A stretch of 64,000 nt of DNA from Atriophallophorus winterbourni (taxonomy: Eukaryota; Platyhelminthes; Trematoda; Plagiorchiida; Microphallidae): NCBI GenBank assembly GCA_013407085.1, contig JACCGJ010010536.1, positions 24,960 to 88,959 of the forward strand, in the 5' to 3' direction. Below, piece after piece: positions 1 to 12,430 of this stretch (position 1 is its first letter; each line of letters begins with the position of its first letter). Position numbers and translations under genes: made by a program. The notes under the pieces are model-generated. The model saw only the letters and a list, made by a program, of their open reading frames with translations, did not search any database and was not told the DNA's origin.

Positions 1-2190
1 CTTCGCTAATCGCATTACCCTTTGCAACCACCTTGATTTATCAACTCTACAGAGAGGCCCCGACGAATCTTAAATCCTAGATTTGATTATCACATCCGAA
101 GCAACTGCAGTCGATTCAGTGCAGTATCGCAGTCCTTTGGTGGTGAGTGACCACATTGTGTTCTTCTTTGCATTCGTGTACAGTGCCAGGAGTGTATCTA
201 ATGACATCAAAATCATCAGAAGGGTAGATTATTTTTCACTTGTCAAAACAAAAAAGATGTAGCAACAGAGGCATCATGATCGTTTCTATGTAGAAAATCA
301 ATATTCCAGCATTCTGTATGAAAATAGATTACCACTCAGCCTGTACTCCGAAACGAAATTTTGGAACATTTTGTTTCAAACTCCACACACGCACCCGAAA
401 TGAATAGCCATACGAGATTCAGCAGTGTAAATACAAGGGATCACTCGAAATGTCCGGAACAAGCTTACGTCCATAATCCGCAAAATCATGCAACATCACA
501 ATTGCATTCTAAAAAACAGATGGAACGACGTCCTACGATGCTCTACACGATCTTAATCAACGCGACTATGGTTTCATCGGGAGGTTTCGTATCCTGACAG
601 CTGGCGGATTGACAGATAGTTTCAGGGATACAACTGATGCCCTGGCAGCATTTTATGCGCAATTCTTTTGTCTAACGGATGTGCTCCCTGCCAACAACAT
701 TGTCACGTTCAATGAAGATTGAAAGCTTAATTGATCTCGATGGGAATCCTACTGTTGTTCGAAAGCATTTAAGCAGGCTAAACGGTACCAAATCTCCGAG
801 TAAAGACGGAATAACCTCGGCTATTATGAAGTCATGTCAGCTTTAGCTTTGAAACCCTCGATGTAATTTATTTAAGCATACACTGAATGCAGCAATCGTA
901 TACTTGACTGTAAAACAGGCTTATTACAACAATCTGCAAAGGTGGCATTCGTTCGGATTCGGTTAATTAGCACCGTTTGACACTCCGTTAAGTGGTCCAT
1001 AAAGTATTGGATCGCATGGATTGTGATAGTATTATAAAGCACATCCAGAGCCATGAAATTTTTTCTCAGTCACGACATGAATTTAGAAAACAACACTCAT
1101 GCTCGTCTAACTTCCTTACGACTTTAATCGAGTGGACGCTAGCACTAGATGAATGGAGTTTCGTACATGCCCGTTACTTAGATATATCAAAAGCTTTAGA
1201 TCGGGTTGATCACTACTCACTACTTTGGAAGCTGCAGGATTTTGGCGCAAAATGAAAATTACTGACATGGTTCGCCAGCTACCTGTATAAACGCAGAGCA
1301 AAACCAAAATAGACGGCAACATTTAAAGTAATATTGGAGCCAAAAGCGGTGACACACAACGTTCAGCACTCAGTTTAATACCGTTTTTTCAAAATTTTAA
1401 AATAATCTATCGAAACTGGTGCGATGTGAACTTTTTATTTTTACAGACAATGTAAACATTTAGACGACGTTTAACTCTTTTGAGGATTGCCTAGTTTTAC
1501 CAACAGACTTGAATAAGCTGCATTAGTTCTCAATTCAAAACAAGTTTCCACATGTTGCAATTTGGGAAGCCTTTACGTTTCTCATACATACTTGGCGGTC
1601 ACACGCTTGAGTGGAGTATATCGCAGACAGATCTCGATATGTGTTTTTGCAGAAATTAAAAAAATAACCTGCAGTGCAACGCCGTCTCTAGTCGTGCATG
1701 CAGCGTACTTGCCTTAATCAGACGAATATTCGGACGTTTTCCATCGCACTAATTGTTAAAGATACTCAATGCATACATATATCTAATTGTGGACTATACA
1801 TTACAAGCTTTGACACCATGGATGGAAAACGACATCTCGCTTCTCGAAGGGATTTATCAAAAGGTACCTGGATTTGATCATTTACCATTTGATCAGCGAC
1901 TGAACAGTTCTGAATTGCACACACTTGAGCACAGACGCATCCGAGGCGACCTACTCATGGCAAACCGAATAATCCATACGGGGTCACCGCACTAAGACAC
2001 GTTTTAACGATTGGTTCCAATCCCCATCACCCGCAGTCACAACTTGATCCTTCCCGATTAAACTGACGCCGCAACATCTGCGCTGCTCGTATATGCATTT
2101 TATTTAACATCATTCCGCCAAAAATGTTCAATCAAGCGTTACGATCTTTTGTGTTCAATAATAATGTGATGGTCCCAGTTTACTGAAATC
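1..2190 (+). mobile_element. CR1-like LINE remnant (endonuclease end, RT, C-terminus)
   Basis: Decayed non-LTR retrotransposon read on the plus strand in several frames. Near 80-180 the end of an APE-type endonuclease can be read (LDLIITSEATAVDSVQYRSP, then SDHIVF). The RT fingers lie at 992-1255 (HEFRKQHSCSSNFLTTLIEW, then YLDISKALDRVDH), where the motif A aspartate is still present. The palm at 1270-1500 is too mutated to read. The thumb and C-terminal part lies at 1560-2190 (DISLLEGIYQK, HRRIRGDLL). Stops and frameshifts throughout mean it cannot be functional. The element starts before the window. Its first 600 bp match 30430-31087, a second copy of the same subfamily. The family (CR1, Jockey superfamily) copies itself by target-primed reverse transcription. 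Confidence 0.85.
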
Positions 2191-3140
2191 CCATGGTGTT
2201 TACTTTTTACACACAACTGGAGAAACTAAAAACAAATAACTGAAAACATATAACTAAGTAAATAACTAACTTACTAACTAAAAACATATATTTCCAGAAG
2301 AGATTTCCGACCTCCATATTGGAAAGTGAATTACATTTTCTCCTCCTTTGAATCACATAGACGCAAACAATAAAGTGACGATTTGGTAAACTCTCATAAA
2401 TATATCATGCTATTGCACAGCTATTTGCCTTTTATAACTATAAATCTTGAATCGTGAGTGTTATTTCTCATCATGTTCATTCCCGTTAGTTTTCAGTTTG
2501 TGTTCCATTCAGATACTACACAATATGGAATTAGGGATTGCATTGAAAAAATCTAATAACATTGATCGCAATGAAGAGAGTGTCACTAATGTGAATCTCG
2601 ATGTGTCGGTAAAGAAAATATTATTACATCAACATGTACAGTGTCCCAGCACTATCTAGTTTCCGTAAATTACTGAGCAATCGCTAGATAAGGTCATGGT
2701 CAAAAGATTTCTACTTGGCTTGTTCAAATATATGCATTGTTACTCCATCACGCTTCAAGCTGCAAAACTGTATTTTACTCCACATGAATCATAAGCTCGG
2801 CGTGTTAGAGATCTCTTTAAAAATCTTTGATTTTAATCGCAATTGTTCAGAGGTGTGAACTGAGGTAATTTTCTCTGAAACGTCTAGGTATTATAAGACC
2901 ATTCTGCTGTCAAATAGGTTTTCTTTTTTATTAATCAAGATTCTATTCTGCAAATTTAAAATAGTATAAGCAATTTTCAGTAATTACTACGTTGAAGTTC
3001 AGTACTCATAGGAAGATTGTTTATCCATTTCTGCTCCCATATAATATTACATTCTTGCAGTTTTCAAACGTACAACATCGGCCTAATGCTTTTCATTATG
3101 GTCCACGTTTTGTTTTTGATATAACTCTCAATCAAGGTTA
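2190..3140. other. AT-rich spacer, no gene seen
   Basis: Short runs of TAAC/TAACTAAG near 2240-2285 resemble a decayed LINE tail microsatellite. The largest plus-strand frame (2447-2659, 70 codons) has no recognisable motif. I see no coding or RNA gene. Confidence 0.5.
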
Positions 3141-3200
3141 AGATTTTAGATTTTAGATTTTAGTCCCGTTCATTGGGTTGTTTCAAGATTCAAGATTCAA
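3141..3200. repeat. Heptamer microsatellites at a CR1 3' end
   Basis: Three copies of AGATTTT (3141-3162) are followed about 20 bp later by CAAGATT repeats (about 3183-3198). On the minus strand the second run is (AATCTTG)n, placed just after the CR1 coding region that ends at 3326. The same CAAGATT run ends the second minus-strand CR1 copy at about 13618-13640. It therefore looks like the 3' tail repeat of this CR1 subfamily, since CR1 elements typically end in short tandem repeats rather than poly(A). Confidence 0.7.
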
Positions 3201-4600
3201 AAATTTATGGTCACAAAAAGCACATAGCTTCGCAATTACCATATCATAGTAAATATACGTTCAGAAAATAAGTATAAAATAAACATGTAATTTCAAGTAT
3301 AGTCAAGTTGTATAGTTACCATGAATCAATACGCAGGTGTCGTCAAATGGTTATGCAACAAATGAGTATCCAAATTTCGAATAAACGTTTCGATGCTGGG
3401 AGAGATGACAAGCGTTTCAGGGAGGGAATTCCAAAGGAAACAGACACGTTCACAATAAAAATATCGGCGACAGCTGATACGGGAGTGGGGAATTTGCAGT
3501 GTCGCTGAGTGGCTGCGTGTATGACGTGAATCACGGTATTCGAATAAATGTTCTAAGGGATGATGTGGGGTTTTTAATATTTTATATGTTAGTATCACAT
3601 CGCTTCGAAGGCTTCTTCGGAGGGGAGTGGGGAGCCTCAGTATTTTCAATCGTTCCTCGTACGCTAGTTTACGGAAACCTCTTACGAGTTTGGTTGCGCG
3701 ATGGTATATTTTGTCAAGCAATATTATATCCTTTTTTAACCACGGAGTCCAAGCTTGTGATGCATGTTCCATGGTTGGAATTATATAGGCGTTCATGATG
3801 GTGGGCAAAGTTCCAGGCGAGAAGGTTCTGAAGATCCGTCGCAGCATACCTAGAAGCTTGGAAGCACGCTTGTAGATAACCTCACAATGTAGGCTGTTCT
3901 TCAGGCTGCCGCATACCCAGACTCCAAGATCCCTTTCCGATTCTGTCCAGCTCAAAATAGTCTGCCCAAAGTGATACTGGTACTGGAATGGCTTACCAAT
4001 TTGCAACGCCTTGCATTTTTGGATATTGAATGGCAAATTATTCCGTACCGACCATTCGTGTAGAGCATCAAGATCACGTTGCAGCTGTACACAGTCCGCA
4101 ATTGTTTTTATCCGGGTCCAGAGTTTAATGTCATCAGCAAAAAGAATCACCTTGCATGCGAGCGTCTCTGGTAAGTCGTTGATGTAAGCCAAGAAAAGTA
4201 CTGGCCCGAGGACTGAACCTTGCGGTACGCCACTAGAGGCATCAATAGCCTGTGATAGTACCCCGTTGATTCGAACGATCGCCTTACGCCCACTGAGGTA
4301 ACTTTCAAGCCATGTGAGTAGCTGTCCGCTGATACCCATCTGCTTTAGCTTTTGTAATAGTCGAAAGTGATCAACTCGATCGAAAGCTTTAGACATGTCC
4401 AGATAACAAGCGTGGATGCTAGCTCCTTCGTCAACCGCTTGGGTCCAGTCATTTAAAACTGTCAACAGGTTTGTCAAGCATGAGCGAGATTTACGAAAAC
4501 CATGCTGCGCTACAGATAGCATGTTTTGTGATTCCAGGTGATAAACTATATTGCTATATTGCGCAGCACTTGACTCGGTTGATTGTCCGGATGGTTATTT
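3175..4600 (-). mobile_element. 5'-truncated CR1-like LINE, young-looking copy
   Basis: Minus-strand CR1 element containing the RT domain, the 3' UTR and the heptamer tail. The open frame continues upstream of its first methionine for about 20 codons (reading through HLESQN) and is lost near 4590, so the 5' part (ORF1, endonuclease and the start of the RT) is missing. Such 5' truncation is usual for LINE insertions. It is the least mutated CR1 copy in the window: the neighbours at 1-2190 and 13.6-16.2 kb are broken into many frames. Confidence 0.85.
3326..4522 (-). CDS. CR1-type reverse transcriptase, 398 codons open (N-terminally truncated)
   Basis: RNA-directed DNA polymerase domain of a CR1-like LINE. 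Visible motifs in order: the finger segment QHGFRKSRSCLTNLL (residues 6-20); motif A HACYLDMSKAFDRVDH with catalytic D42; motif B SSGVPQGSVLGP (about 96-107); motif C FADD (128-131) with the two metal-binding aspartates; then the thumb (SLKNSLHCEVIYKRASKLLG) and the C-terminal box with ISCRRYFYCERVCFLWNSLP that ends CR1 proteins. All RT catalytic residues are present and there is no internal stop. The frame lacks endonuclease, so this copy cannot retrotranspose by itself. The methionine at 4522 is an arbitrary start within a truncated protein. Confidence 0.9.
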   Translation of the reverse strand: MLSVAQHGFRKSRSCLTNLLTVLNDWTQAVDEGASIHACYLDMSKAFDRVDHFRLLQKLKQMGISGQLLTWLESYLSGRKAIVRINGVLSQAIDASSGVPQGSVLGPVLFLAYINDLPETLACKVILFADDIKLWTRIKTIADCVQLQRDLDALHEWSVRNNLPFNIQKCKALQIGKPFQYQYHFGQTILSWTESERDLGVWVCGSLKNSLHCEVIYKRASKLLGMLRRIFRTFSPGTLPTIMNAYIIPTMEHASQAWTPWLKKDIILLDKIYHRATKLVRGFRKLAYEERLKILRLPTPLRRSLRSDVILTYKILKTPHHPLEHLFEYRDSRHTRSHSATLQIPHSRISCRRYFYCERVCFLWNSLPETLVISPSIETFIRNLDTHLLHNHLTTPAY

Positions 4601-6835
4601 TCTGACATTCTGATCATAAATATATCTCAGTCTGTTTTATGCATCATAAGAAAATACCAGGCTGCCATTCGAAAACAAAGTGATATCATACTTGCGTTAA
4701 CGTTTACTTGAGAATTATAATTATGTATATAACTTTCAATTCTGAATGATCTATTCACATCATGCATTTTTCTGTGAAGATGGAATGGTGCTCAAGTTTC
4801 GAATTAAGCATTAATTATTGGAGACGAAAATGATGGCTCGAAAATTCATATGTGCCGCGCTATCCTCATATATACTCCAGTTGACCCTAAACCATACATA
4901 ATCGATATGCTCTATTAGGTTTAGAGCTATGATATGCATCTGACTTAATGCGTCATTTAGTGGAGGAAATAATGTCCATCTAATTGTAGCGGGTAGGAAA
5001 GAATCGGGTTTTGATTTTCAGGTCATTAAAAGTTATCGAATGGCAGCTGGCGAACGTCAAGCATCTTAGCAAATCGTTTGAGTCATCAATTGAATGGTAA
5101 CCACATAATCCTCCAAGTTTCGCACCCACATGAACAGAATGTGTTTTGTTTCATTCCCGAGGTTTTCATGTCCAAATCTAATCGATTTCACTAACGATTC
5201 CCTTAATTCAAGAAAAGCTAACTGGTTAAACGCGTTTATTGCGCAAGAGGAAAAATCAATACACACACGCCTATCTTATAAAGCAAATGAATTATCCACA
5301 ACATTGAACTGAATAATGCCTGTCACATTTGATACCTCCATCTTATTCGCGAATCAATTTATTTCAATTAATATGCTTCGATCCCTCAAAACACGAGGCT
5401 TGTTTAACCAGCCCTAACATTTTGCTTGTTTTTACTCGAAATGTTGTAATGCAATACTTCTCAAACCTGAATTATTACGAGTTTGCAGTTGTCATCGTCG
5501 GTCGTTACGGAGCTTCCGCCTCTTGTTTTGTGCCGAAGAGTGCGGTTATTCTTATCATTCGAAAGCTCGTTATTAGCACTTATTATCACATAATAAATAT
5601 TTTATTGCCAGCACACACATACCGCACTTATCTCTAGTAGTTCAAAATTTCCGAGGACATTGTCACGTAGTCGTTTATATCATTATGCGTTATCTCACAC
5701 TTTGGTATTCAGATCCTTTATTGAAAGCTTTGAATGTACACGTTAGAGACTTTCTATAACTTTGTCAGCTCATTTCAGAAAATGTGTTATCTTGTAAGCT
5801 TGCAGTTACTTAAGCATGCCTTCGGAAATCATTCATTGTCAATGTTGCATTCTAGGTGCCGTTTGATGCATTAATAATCCAGTTACCAAGACTTTCAATT
5901 CAGTGAATGTTTTACTGTTTGTTGTTGTATACAGTTAAACCACTAATACGAAATTTATGATGTTGTATGTTCGCATTTTAAGTATCTGTCGGTGATGGAG
6001 CATTATAACAGATCTTTCTTCTACTGATGCAAAGTAATCTAGGTGAAATCGGAAATGCCAGTCATTGTTGGTTTCATTGCCGCATCTGAAAGGCAGATTT
6101 TGCGCAGAAGCAAATGACAAAACACTAAATATGTATAACAGAATAGTATTATGCCAGGGTTTCCGTGAGAATTTGGAAGCTAGAAACCACCAAATAAATA
6201 TGCCAACATTGATTATTAATCGATAAAGCATTTCGTGATATTCGCCAAGTTTTGTGGTGCTCGAAAAGTTGGAGTTGTAACCATTTTCATCTAACATTCG
6301 AATCCGAGGTATGGAGGTTCAGTAGGTAATTTTAATGTATATACAACCTTATGAAATAATATTTACCTTAATGTGGATCGCCGTATTTTCGACTTTTCAT
6401 TTATTACATTTGATTCTTTTGTACAAGAAAATAATCGGCTATAACTACAATATGAACTTGTGCAAATCACCAGAAAATATTCAGAATCTCAATCTCCTGT
6501 TTAGCTAATAAAAAAAACAGTTTTTGTACAAATGTGGCTATTGTTGCTCCGTATTGGCGTTCACACAACAGGGCACGGTGTTCAATTTTTCAAGTGTAAA
6601 GTATTGTAGAACTAGATATGTGAACAACATAAAACTAATAATGAATAGATTGTTGCACACAATCTCCGAACTCAACCCAAGTTGTGAAAGGACTATTAAT
6701 ACCCGAGAAGTAAGTTCACTTAAATTAATGTAATGTTAATTCACAGATAAATGCATTGTTTTACTGATATTTTCGTGCACGGGAATAGATAAGTTGCAAA
6801 ATAAACCGTTGGGTAAAATTGCTCCGAAATCCTAT
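4600..6835. other. AT-rich stretch without recognised genes
   Basis: Several open frames of 60-120 codons exist, the longest on the minus strand at 5935-6297 (120 codons, one hydrophobic segment). None shows a family motif or clear splice boundaries. I cannot assign a gene. Confidence 0.45.
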
Positions 6836-7300
6836 ACGTTGCGTGGGAATGGCCAGGATCAGTGGTCGATGTTCCTCCTAGTGTATATCGACGTCAATCT
6901 AACACAAGTGAACAGAGTGAAGGTCGGCTGACACAGCGGACCACATACGTGAAAGTACATAATTAACAGGGCTAAGGTTAAGCCATTTTTGAAGAAAAAC
7001 AAAAATCTAATGAACTACTAGGTTTAAGGTGAATAACAACTATTCACATTCGCATCAGTGCCGAGCGCCAGACTGTGGAGTTTTCTGCAACATCCACCTT
7101 ATTTACCGTTAGCCGACCTGTCATGAAAACTTGCCTTGACCTGTCTCGACCGCCTCCGCAAGTTGGCGTTCGCTATAGGGTTTAGTACCGCGTCTCAATA
7201 TGTCCACATTGTCTAGATCGACGCTGTGGCCAGATTCTAACTCGTGCTCCGCAAAGGTAGAGTCACGAATATAGGATTATTATTCCCTCGCATTCCGGTA
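6836..7300 (-). mobile_element. Penelope-like element tail with GIY-YIG endonuclease remnant
   Basis: The minus-strand reading of about 7250-7130 gives IRDSTFAEHELESGHSVDLD followed by NVDILRRGTKPYSERQLAEA. This matches the C-terminal part of the GIY-YIG nuclease typical of Penelope-like retroelements, where an AEH..E.GH..D..NV pattern is diagnostic. A little further on, VNKVD and WRSALMR correspond to the end of the protein, followed by a 3' UTR to about 6836. The reverse transcriptase is missing or unreadable at higher coordinates. A homologous copy lies at 32763-33205 in the same orientation. Family assignment is by motif only. Confidence 0.75.
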
Positions 7301-7674
7301 TCAGTTGTCGATTTTCTTACCAGTTTGTATTCAGATCCATTATGTTGTGTAATAAAGAAATGTCGCTTTACCTGTCAGAATGTCGAAAATCGGAATTTCA
7401 TTGATTGTTGCTTTGAATTCCTGAAATGTATTACATCATTATTATGAAAGTATTAAAGAGGCTGAATGAAACAAATATAACAGTTGTATTATTTATTTAA
7501 CTTATTTTGAAAAATGTTGAAACCAGCCAACATATGCTTTGCATGTCTGTCAATATATCGGATAATATCATGGGCGGAAATTATTTTCTAGAGTGAATTA
7601 TATAATTGGAGCAAAAATATCACTATACCTATGATCAACAATCCATAGTTGCATGCATTGCCATTAAGCGAACG

Positions 7675-7720
7675 TCTCAACCTAATTCCGACTGTTTGCA
7701 CTCATCAGTTAGGAAAGTTA
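7675..7720 (-). ncRNA. Hammerhead-like ribozyme remnant
   Basis: The minus strand reads CTGATGAGTGCAAACAG (complement of 7692-7708), the conserved core plus the 5' arm and loop of stem II seen in the other copies. The following GAAA/cleavage half is altered (GGAATTAGG), so this copy should be inactive. The neighbouring plus-strand TTGCATGCATTGCC at about 7650 is the flank seen beside the other copies. Confidence 0.5.
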
Positions 7721-7869
7721 CTAACAGCATATGCATGCCTTGGGACAGTAAAAATAGTAAACAATTAGTGCACGTTAGCAAGATTCAAGGCATTCGGATA
7801 GTTATCTTACCATCCGTACCTGATATTTGCAAACAAAACATAATCTCTCGTGTAGTGAGTATGATGGTC

Positions 7870-8470
7870 CGCATGAAATTGCGGATTATTGTTTATGGTA
7901 ATGGGTTTGATCACATCAACATATATATTGGTACATGTGATTAACCATATTTTTGGTGTCGGGCTTAGCCAATAGTGGCTTAAAAGCGCGAATTGTTCAC
8001 AATTTTTCAACTGTTCCAAGACATGCGAATGCTTATTATACAGGCATTCCCGTTGAGTGAAAATGGCACGATACATTTCATGGGGTGTTTGTGATAGTAA
8101 TGCTTGCAAATACCGAAATATGTTCATGGTGTTAACTTTAACCTCTTAACAAGTGGGCGTGAAAATAAGTGATTGAACATGTAGAAGGTGCCAAATTTAT
8201 TTAAATATGAACTACTAACGCAAGGTTTACAACTAGTATATCAATTTCGGTTCTGTCGCTAATACCAAATATATTGCCGTTGTCGAAGTCAATTTCATTA
8301 TTTTTGCTACTCATGAGTGAGAAATCATTAAAACTATTTCTGTTAAACTTTCTAATACTTGAAATGGGTGTTAGTCTTGTTTAGTATTTTCAGCACAGAA
8401 ACTTCGATTCTGCAATCCAATGTTTCATGACTTGGTTAGACTTGCATGTTTCCAAATGAACGACCAAACA
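7870..8470. repeat. Unclassified dispersed repeat A, copy 1
   Basis: About 600 bp that aligns by eye with 31105-31630 plus 32460-32580, same orientation. Shared landmarks include TTGCGGATTATTGTTTATGG-like text near 7880 and 31110, AATATATTGCCGTTGTCG near 8265 and 31505, and TGTTTCATGAC near 8423 and 32540. No protein can be read. In the second copy an 830-bp tandem array interrupts the repeat at a point corresponding to about 8375 here. Order relative to the PLE remnant differs between the two loci. Confidence 0.7.
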
Positions 8471-8479
8471 CACAGCAAG

Positions 8480-9870
8480 AACCAGCAAAGTTTTGCTTGA
8501 GCTTCCAACAGATTTTTTGTATCATTAAACCATTTAAATTCGCTTAATTATCGCCTGCTTTCTCGCTAACTGAAATGGATGTATATCGCCACGGTAAAAT
8601 ATTTACATGCACAGCATCATTTCAATTTGCATGGTTTAATGTTTATAAATCAGTGATGAAAATAGCCTACCAGATCTGTTTAATAACGAGATAGATCAAT
8701 GTTATACACCATTAGTATCATTTCCTGAAAGTGGAAATAAGGTATATGGAGACTTAAAATGTTCAATTTACATAAACTAGATATCGTGAAGCTATTAGAA
8801 AATCTCCATTTTCACAGTGTTATTCTTGTTATATACTGTTTAAGGAAACTAATAATACTGTGCTCGGGCAAACCACACGGCCCACAAATTGGACATGAAA
8901 ACAGATAAATAATTTAGAATGAAATCAATGTGATTTGCAGTATTTCTATCATTCTGATATTAGATAATCGGAATGTACAACCTAATAGTATGAACAAATA
9001 TGTTGTTGTTGGCTGCAAAGTCAATTACACTATCTCTGTAAGCTTCATGCTATATTTGCCAAAATCTGTGAAAAAAAAGTGTTGCTCAGATTATGCTAAT
9101 TCAATCACCGGCAATAAACAGTATACCTGCTTCAAACTTATTATCATGAAATTATTGAAGCTGGATTCAGAAATATTGCAATGGAAACAATAGTAAGAAT
9201 CTGCTCCCCTTTGGGAGATTTAAACAATTATAATTGAAGATTGGCTTGCAGGATTGTATTGCATGCTTTGAATGATGGCTGAGCAATCGCTGTTTCATTT
9301 TGATAAATTTACATTCATGCTTACAAAAAATCTAATATGTAAGATCGAATCAAAAGAAATCGATTGACATTGGTCAGCAAAACCAGCATTATCTATATGA
9401 AAGCCATTGAAAACTGAAAGTATTGGTTTAACTACCAACATCTTGTAGTGTGCTGACTCTCCTACATCGCACATATCAATACTCAACTATGCGATTCATC
9501 AATGTGCTTACATCGAGAAGCGCAGATCGCGATGGACCAAGGGATGTGGGAAAGTTCTAAATACTTTATTTTAAAAATCCTCAAGAATACTCGAAAATTG
9601 ATGTATATATTATCACGGGTTATTAGTTAAAATGTGTGGGCTGTAGCAAAATATCCACTACTTTCCTATTGGTATCGTAGTGATAAATTTGGTCGAAATT
9701 TCATATCGCGTAATCTAGTGGTCTTTGTATTCAGACTCATTCGGCCATTACTATCTTACGTGCTACGTCAACTGAAAGCAAAATGGTCTAAAGGCGCCAA
9801 TCATCCATCTTCGTCACTTTTTATTCCAGTATAAGTATTCTTGTCACACGTGGGCAGTATTATAAAGAAA
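8480..9870. other. AT-rich stretch, nothing recognised
   Basis: Only short frames; the plus-strand frame at 9634-9834 (66 codons) has no motif I recognise. No RNA gene or ordered repeat was seen. Confidence 0.45.
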
Positions 9871-10800
9871 AAACTTTCCAGAAACACACCACATTCATTC
9901 CAGAACCAATCCCGATTTTGACCTTATTAAACCACTTGTAATGATATATACAGAAATTAATTTTACAGCTAATATGAATTTTCAATTCGTCCTAACAACT
10001 TTTCAGAGGAACCTAAAACTGTAACGAGTTCATAAATTTACAAAAATAAAATATTTTTGAAAGCTTCACTCCTGTATGGTCTCCAAAGCGGATCGGTTAG
10101 AATTTGCACTGTATTTATGGGGCAACACTGTTTAAAGTGTGAACATTAGAATGTTTCCTATTTGAAATGATGTTGAATATTTCTCAATGAATATCTTCGT
10201 CACAGATTCCGAAATCAAACGTTTCTCCATATACGAGCAGAGCAAACGTTTGTTGCGGATGACCGATGATCGGTCACTCAGAAGAAAGCTTTCAGACAGA
10301 TTTGTAAATATTTGAGGTGAAAATTTGGGATTTCCCTAGGTGAGCGTGTGTCGATTGAACAGAGTGTGATTGATGATTCAAAACTCGTTCAAATACGACC
10401 AATCACGTAAAATAAAATATCGTGTAAACGAATATTTCAGTTTTCTAAACTGGTTATCCAGGATGTTAAGAATTTGATTCCGCGAAATTACTAGATACTA
10501 GACATGGATTGATTATTTCCCGCGATTACTCTTTAATTAAATTCACATTTTTGAGAATAATGAATATATATGTCATTTTGTGAGCATAGTCCATAAGGTG
10601 ATACAAATATATGATATACTTTCATAATTTTATCGAAACTTTCCGCGCAGTTCAGGGCACAGAATTAAAAACTATCGGTTGGAAATATTGATGCTGGAAA
10701 GCTTCGATTAAAATGAATATTTGAAAAATTGTTCTTCTAGTTAATGTATATTTTAAAGCACTCTAAGTTGAATCACCATTACATGTTAACACTAAGTAAC
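9870..10800. repeat. Unclassified dispersed repeat C, copy 1
   Basis: About 930 bp closely similar to 34285-35205 in the same orientation. Shared landmarks: CACATTCATTCCAGAACC near 9887 and 34301, CTGTAACGAGTTCATAAATT near 10019 and 34417, and GGTGAGCGTGTGTCGATTGA near 10340 and 34742. Neither copy codes for a readable protein. The left edge of copy 2 abuts a minus-strand RTE fragment that is absent here, so the repeat is a separate unit. Confidence 0.8.
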
Positions 10801-12430
10801 TCACTAACGTAAGCCTTCGTTTAATACTCGTATTATTTTGAATAAATCATCTTAAGGAACACTGGTGGCGGGTGAATTGACCTTGATACAACTTTTGAAA
10901 AATACAAATCTTTTAAGATAAGTGCCTGCAAAACATCTAGTAAACAGCACGCAATATGAGGGTTCATACATAGGAGCGTAAAATGAGCTAAAATAAATAG
11001 AGTTCAACGATTAGAGCTCGAAGACGTAAAGCAATGAATGTCTACGAATTTTATTACCTATAGGAATGTGATGATGAGCCTAATTAGGGTTGACTAAAAT
11101 GATGTTGCCGAGAGCTGACGAGATTGAGTCAAGTCATTTAAAGTCAACGAGTTGCAGCTGGGACATATCTGACAAATTGTTACATTTCGGACCATCAATA
11201 ACCACCTAAACCTCGCGTTGCACTGTCGCACATCGATGGTGTATCGATTCATCCCTGAGGTCAACCTGTTCTGAAACAAACGCTTATCTTATACAGCCAA
11301 ACAAACAATCACAATGGTGCTCCTCAACATGTCTGTCCCGGCTGTCACTTCCATCTGATTTTTCAGTTGATTTCCTGCAAAAAGGATTATTTAAGCCCAC
11401 GCCACGCAGAGCTCGTTTGACCGACATTGTCGAGTTGCATATCTTTCAATTGCGGCTGAAGTTGTCCATCAGCTTATAATTCGAAGATGTTGCCGATCAA
11501 ACCGTTTGAATGCATTCAATGGGAAACCCAAAACATTACGAGTTTGCAATTGTCGACATCAATTTGTTTTTCCGGTTATTCTTGCTTTGTTAACATGCAC
11601 ATATTATTAAATAAATTTAGGCTGCTGCACATGCACAGAAGATTATGCTTGAAAAATATACATGCGCCGAAGTTACACATATCAAATGTTTAGGTAAAAC
11701 CAATGCTATCGAAATTCTTTTTCATTAAATATCTGATATTGGTTTCAGGTCAATCATTTTAAATCGTTAAAATAAAAATGTGAGCATTTTCGTTAGAGTT
11801 AAACGTAACTTTTGATTTGATATCGATATCGGATGCCGAACATTTACGCCGATCCTATGAAGGAAACATCACCATGAGAGATTGGTTAGGAAGAAAAGTA
11901 AAAAAGAGTGTGGTGGGATAAATATCGATCTTTCCATCCAATGTGCTAAATCCTCGTTCTGGTAATGAGAAGTAATGAGTGGAAATGTTCATAATTATCG
12001 CGATTCGGGATTTGCGAAATGGTATTAACATTGATTTGAAATGAAATAATTATTTGAGAAATAACATTACGATATTCGGTAAGCGAAAATCAAATTTTTA
12101 TTGATTATTATGCGCAGTGATTTTCTCTTACAGGATTAGCATGTTATAAGCTCGTGTCTTAGTCACTCTAATCGTATATAGAAAAAAAAACATCCACTTG
12201 GTCGAACATGGCGAAATATGTTTGTAATGAATTGGAATTTTTCACTTGACCAATACCCGGATAACATGTGTCATTTTATTAGCTATTATTCGTGAAAGTG
12301 ATTTACAAACAATATAAGGCACCGATTTCCCGGCCAAGCCAACGTGCGCAAATTTTGTGCGATAGATGATATCGATCAATACCAATATTGAACACTGTCT
12401 TAATTACCGTCATTAAATTTATTTCGACAG
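10800..12430. other. AT-rich stretch, nothing recognised
   Basis: No frame longer than about 70 codons and no motif. I see no structured repeat or RNA gene. Confidence 0.45.

Noticed and set aside
1..12. CTTCGCTAATCG at the window start as a hAT terminal motif
   Set aside because: It lies within the endonuclease text of a CR1 element and is a single match.
5935..6297. 120-codon minus-strand frame with a hydrophobic stretch
   Set aside because: No family motif, no signal of splice sites or start context, and AT-rich DNA easily gives such frames with few stops on the opposite strand.
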